From an uncultured Pseudomonadota bacterium (GTDB lineage: Bacteria > Pseudomonadota > Gammaproteobacteria > Burkholderiales > Thiobacillaceae), in assembly GCA_903835655.1 (NCBI GenBank), contig CAILNT010000099.1:19977-83976 (forward strand): a stretch of DNA of 64,000 bases. Direction: 5' to 3'. A program made the position numbers and the translations under genes. Below, in pieces: positions 61,231 through 64,000 of the stretch; within the stretch, counting starts at the first letter, position 1; every line of letters starts with the position of its first letter. The notes under the pieces are model-generated. The model saw nothing but the letters and a program-made list of their open reading frames with translations, searched no databases and was not told the origin of the DNA.

Positions 61231-61671
61231 TCAATTCTCCTTGTTATCAATTGCGCCATTGGTGTTGGTGCTCCCATGCCTCTGATCGACCATCCAGCGC
61301 AGGGTGCGAATCGTGAGTGGATTCTTGGGACACGATTTGATGTTGTTCCAGTATTTGCGAACACCGGCTGATCCTTTGTAGGCCTTTCCACGGCGACTCC
61401 ATGCATCCGCAAGGGCGAATCCGTCCGGATGTCCAGCGGTTTCATAGTTGATGATGATCAGGACCGAAATCCAGGGGCGGTCAGGATGGCGATCGTCAGG
61501 GTGCAGTTGCCTGAGCAAGCCCTGCAGTTCCGCCATGAGGTCGGCAGAGGGCGCGGGCAACAGAAACGCTTTGCGCAGACGCTTGGGCTTCGGCATCGAA
61601 CGACGCAGTTCTTCAACCGATATCGTGTGCGTGGGAAGATTGAATTTTGAAGCAGTAGATGAATTCGTCAT
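61231..61671 (-). CDS. PriCT-2-like small replication protein of the element
   Basis: A 146-aa protein. The part from about residue 60 (RPWISVLIIINYETAGHPDGFALADAWSRRGKAYKGSAGVRKYWNNI) matches the primase C-terminal 2 domain that usually links primase and helicase in P4-type proteins. Here it is a separate gene ending 3 bp before the integrase start. It may help load the helicase encoded upstream. Confidence 0.75.
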   Translation of the reverse strand: MTNSSTASKFNLPTHTISVEELRRSMPKPKRLRKAFLLPAPSADLMAELQGLLRQLHPDDRHPDRPWISVLIIINYETAGHPDGFALADAWSRRGKAYKGSAGVRKYWNNIKSCPKNPLTIRTLRWMVDQRHGSTNTNGAIDNKEN

Positions 61672-61971
61672 ATTGTTTCTTAATGAGGATGAGTCCTGCA
61701 GTGGGTGGGATTGGCCTGCACGGCCTAAGCTGATCGTTCGCGATGGAGACCAGTGTCAGCGCCTGGTCGCCGCGTACCCTCTTGGGATTTCATGAACGTA
61801 GGCGCGTGGCGTTCGTATAGAGGACGCCAAACGACAGGGTGACGATTCCGAGTGGGGAAATCGGGAAAACCACGACCCCCTCCCGTAGTGCCGGTACGGG
61901 CACAAATGGCGAGGTAGTCACGATGGGCAGCGGGTTACCCCTGCGTAGAAAATCCACTTTCCCCACCCTGC
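61672..61971. other. 300-bp gap inside the element
   Basis: No ORF of note. A loose inverted repeat (TGGCGT ... ACGCCA) lies near 61808-61830 and a GC-rich stretch near 61930. Nothing else was recognised; it might contain a promoter for the PriCT-2/integrase genes. Confidence 0.5.
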
Positions 61972-63612
61972 TCAGAATTCGTCGTCAAGGTGAGTTCCGC
62001 TTCTGGCAGCCGGTGTTGCCGCCTTCTCCTTGAGGCCACGGAATGTTTCGTAGCCATTGACTTCGACGAGACGAATGCCCAGACCGACGTTGTGTTCCAG
62101 CAACTCCTTGACGCGGCCCTTGGAGAACGGCTTGCGACCGTTATCAGAACACCACATGACGTAGTCTCGATACAGATCGGAACGCTTGTAGGTGCTGTCT
62201 GGGGAAAGCACACACGAGTCGTAGACAAACTCTTCCAGCGTATTGGTGCTACGACGCCACTTGGCCATCAGTCGGTCGTGGGCAGTCGATGGCGAAAATC
62301 TGCCATTCCTCAGTAATCTGGCCGCACCTTCCAGTGCCCAATAGGCGATGCCAGGCAGTTCGTTGTCGATGATGCGCTGCGCAAGATCCTTGTCGAGCGG
62401 CAGGCCCGAACGCAGACGACTATTCGGAAACTCGACAATCTTCCAGCGCGCAAAGAAGGCCTCACTCTGATCCTTGGTCGTGATCAGATGATTCGACATA
62501 AACAGATGGGTCGCCTCGTTGGTGAAGGTGATCGGCCTATGTGTCGGGTGACGCCCAGTGATCAGATCGCCGCCAAGGACTGACTTAAATGCGGCTGCCG
62601 GAATCGGCTCGTTCTCGGGTAACTCGCCAACGACATTCAGACGCTTGCCGGCCAGCGTGGCGACGTGATAATCGTGATGCCATTTGAACGGTGAGATGGC
62701 CGACACGAACTCCTTCGGCACCAGTGCTCTGAACTGCTTCTCAATAGTGCCTTTGCCGGCACGTCCAAATGGTTCGAAGAACAGGATGGCGACCTGATAC
62801 TTGTGGATAATGCCAAGCATGATGCCGCCGGCAATTTCCTGAATGAGCGCGATCTGCTGCTGTTCTTCACCTGCGTAATCGGATGCGAAGGTTTCGTGCA
62901 GGAATTTCTCGAACATTGGTATCTGCTGCGCTTCCGGATTGAAGGGAAGCATCACACGCTGACGATGATCAGGTGTCAGCGGCACCAGTGCGATGGTGTT
63001 GCCGGTGATCTGGTAGAACCCACCGGGGCAAGCTAGACCTGCCGGACCTTCGGCGAAATAGGCGTCATCGTTGGCGAGTGAAGTCGCATGTTCGGCAATG
63101 GCCCGGTATTCGGAACTGCGCGAGCAGTGGTCCTTGCCATCATGCGCTTCGGCAACTGCGCGGATCAAGGATTCGACTGACTTCCTTTCCCATATACAGG
63201 TATCGGAACTCACCACATACAGCGCACCTTGGTGGCCAACCGGCGCCCAGGCCTTCTCGGTCAAATCCGCCAGCAGAAATTTCGCGTATCCGTGGTGAGT
63301 TTGCGCGGTTTCCTTTTCTGCGACACGGGTCTTGACGGCTCTGTCTAAGGACGCAAGTGACACGTCTTTGTTGGCTACCTTCAGACGATTCCGGACACGC
63401 TGGTAAGCCGCATGGTCCTCCTGCTTCATAGTCGATAGCACGTCGACTGCCCCGTCCTCAAGGACAGCGGCACTGTCTGCTTTGACCTCTTGGATCAGTT
63501 GCTCGACAACAAATGATGCTGTGGAAACAGGTGCGTCAGTGGGAGCGCCGCTGGTACGAGATGTTGGGGCTACAGAGGGTGCCGCCCCGGTATTGCTTGA
63601 ATTGATTTCCAT
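61972..63612 (-). CDS. Phage/plasmid primase-helicase (DUF5906/SF3 type)
   Basis: A 546-aa replication protein. The N-terminal 200 residues are a helical, poorly conserved region ending in a D5-type domain (GLACPGGFYQITGNTIALVPL). The SF3 helicase core has Walker A FFEPFGRAGKGTIEKQ and sensor FTNEATHLFMSNH, followed by RWKIVEFPNSR and a winged-helix end (YKRSDLYRDYVMWCSDNGRKPFSKGRVKELLE). It would unwind the element's origin during replication. Transcribed toward the integrase. Confidence 0.88.
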   Translation of the reverse strand: MEINSSNTGAAPSVAPTSRTSGAPTDAPVSTASFVVEQLIQEVKADSAAVLEDGAVDVLSTMKQEDHAAYQRVRNRLKVANKDVSLASLDRAVKTRVAEKETAQTHHGYAKFLLADLTEKAWAPVGHQGALYVVSSDTCIWERKSVESLIRAVAEAHDGKDHCSRSSEYRAIAEHATSLANDDAYFAEGPAGLACPGGFYQITGNTIALVPLTPDHRQRVMLPFNPEAQQIPMFEKFLHETFASDYAGEEQQQIALIQEIAGGIMLGIIHKYQVAILFFEPFGRAGKGTIEKQFRALVPKEFVSAISPFKWHHDYHVATLAGKRLNVVGELPENEPIPAAAFKSVLGGDLITGRHPTHRPITFTNEATHLFMSNHLITTKDQSEAFFARWKIVEFPNSRLRSGLPLDKDLAQRIIDNELPGIAYWALEGAARLLRNGRFSPSTAHDRLMAKWRRSTNTLEEFVYDSCVLSPDSTYKRSDLYRDYVMWCSDNGRKPFSKGRVKELLEHNVGLGIRLVEVNGYETFRGLKEKAATPAARSGTHLDDEF

Positions 63613-64000
63613 ATAGAGCCCATAGCGAGTTAATGATCACCGCTGTTCTGGTGCGGGCGTTCTCGCTTGAGTCTGATCCGGCCTTTCTGCCGGACTGTGA
63701 GCAAACAGCTACCTGCCGTTTCTTTGCGGGCAATTGCTGCCGGCGCTCATTGGGTGAAACATGCCGATGTATTGTTAGGCCACGCCCATGTGTGCCTCAT
63801 CGAGTGAGCGAATATAGAGGTCGATGGACCGGATTGCAAGCACTCGAAAAAAATATATTTACGTCGCCAAGCCCCGTGGCACAAGGGTTTCGAGAGAGCA
63901 GCACATAGAGTCGTTTGAATAGTTGCAACCGTGTTTAAGGCACTTCCAGCCGAACTCAGATTTGCACTTGGCGAGAGTATCTTTCGCTTGGAGCGACTAC
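63613..64000. other. 388-bp right end of window, no clear gene
   Basis: Upstream region of the primase-helicase gene. Open frames here (for example 63633-63908 plus) lack a ribosome site and known motifs. AT-rich patches near 63845-63865 could be promoter or origin sequence. No att repeat of the tRNA fragment is seen before 64000. Confidence 0.5.

Larger units (their letters stand above)
59681..64000. mobile_element. Integrative element, left part (continues past window)
   Basis: The region carries a tRNA remnant at its border, a tyrosine integrase, a PriCT-2-type protein and a primase/SF3 helicase, all on the minus strand, with visibly lower GC and different codon use than the chromosome to the left. 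This is the layout of a P4-like satellite or integrative plasmid. Capsid or conjugation genes are not in view. Confidence 0.8.

Noticed and set aside
63633..63908. Plus-strand ORF at the right edge
   Set aside because: No ribosome site, no motif, and it lies in the probable promoter region of the replication gene.

Overview
The window reads as about 59.7 kb of GC-rich betaproteobacterial chromosome followed by the first 4.3 kb of an integrated element. Gene content and order suggest a Rhodocyclales- or Nitrosomonadales-like free-living bacterium: cbb3-type terminal oxidase, thiosulfate-oxidation carrier SoxYZ, a CbbQ/CbbO pair (AAA+ and VWA proteins of the RuBisCO-activase type), and an XrtB/PEP-CTERM exopolysaccharide-sorting system. 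A microaerobic, possibly sulfur-oxidising and carbon-fixing life style is inferred; no RuBisCO and no other sox genes lie in the window.

Layout. 1-8885 (minus strand): thiS-thiG-trmB-alaS, an unrecognised 550-aa gene, a sigma-54 response regulator with a PrsR-like receiver, and a GspE/PilB ATPase cut by the window edge. 8935-9179: a 5' tRNA-Gly half, a structured spacer and an intact tRNA-Gly(CCC). 9381-17101: Tim44-like protein, a Met/Pro/Phe-rich secreted protein, a methyltransferase, a hybrid kinase/HD-GYP regulator pair, and a divergent porin/periplasmic-binding-protein pair. 17295-22000: MoxR ATPase with VWA/HExxH partner, soxYZ, cupin and a SoxH-like metallohydrolase. 22088-27748: GyrI-like and CbiB-like membrane genes, NlpC/P60 hydrolase, ubiB, and a DUF2802/FliK-like/FlhB-like trio. 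27754-37199: xrtB and eps genes, two PEP-CTERM proteins and epsB. 37209-43048: ccoS, ccoNOQP, ccoG, fixH and a DUF3149 protein. 43291-50808: purU, nrdA-HDOD-nrdB behind two NrdR boxes, DUF4197 and NrfJ-like proteins. 51031-54305: cbbQ, cbbO and a 93-aa protein. 54367-59312: OmpA-like protein, rpoH behind a perfect CIRCE, and a sigma-54 activator divergent from a NifX-like gene.

Two regulatory circuits can be read directly from sequence. (1) Between a PEP-CTERM gene and epsB there is a near-perfect sigma-54 promoter in one direction, a weaker one in the other, and a shared upstream motif that recurs upstream of epsD. The sigma-54 regulator at 1324-2760 is a candidate activator. (2) At 57203-59312 a sigma-54 activator with a Cys-rich PAS domain has a perfect 15-bp-arm palindrome abutting its own start codon. 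The palindrome lies at enhancer distance from a perfect sigma-54 promoter that drives a 31-codon small ORF and a His-rich NifX-like protein. This second module is the best candidate here for a little-described system.

From about 59.7 kb onward, a tRNA-Ile(CAT)-like remnant lacking its D-arm marks the junction with an integrative element. The element carries a tyrosine integrase, a PriCT-2-type protein and a primase/SF3 helicase, and runs past the window edge. No rRNA operon, CRISPR array or insertion sequence was seen.
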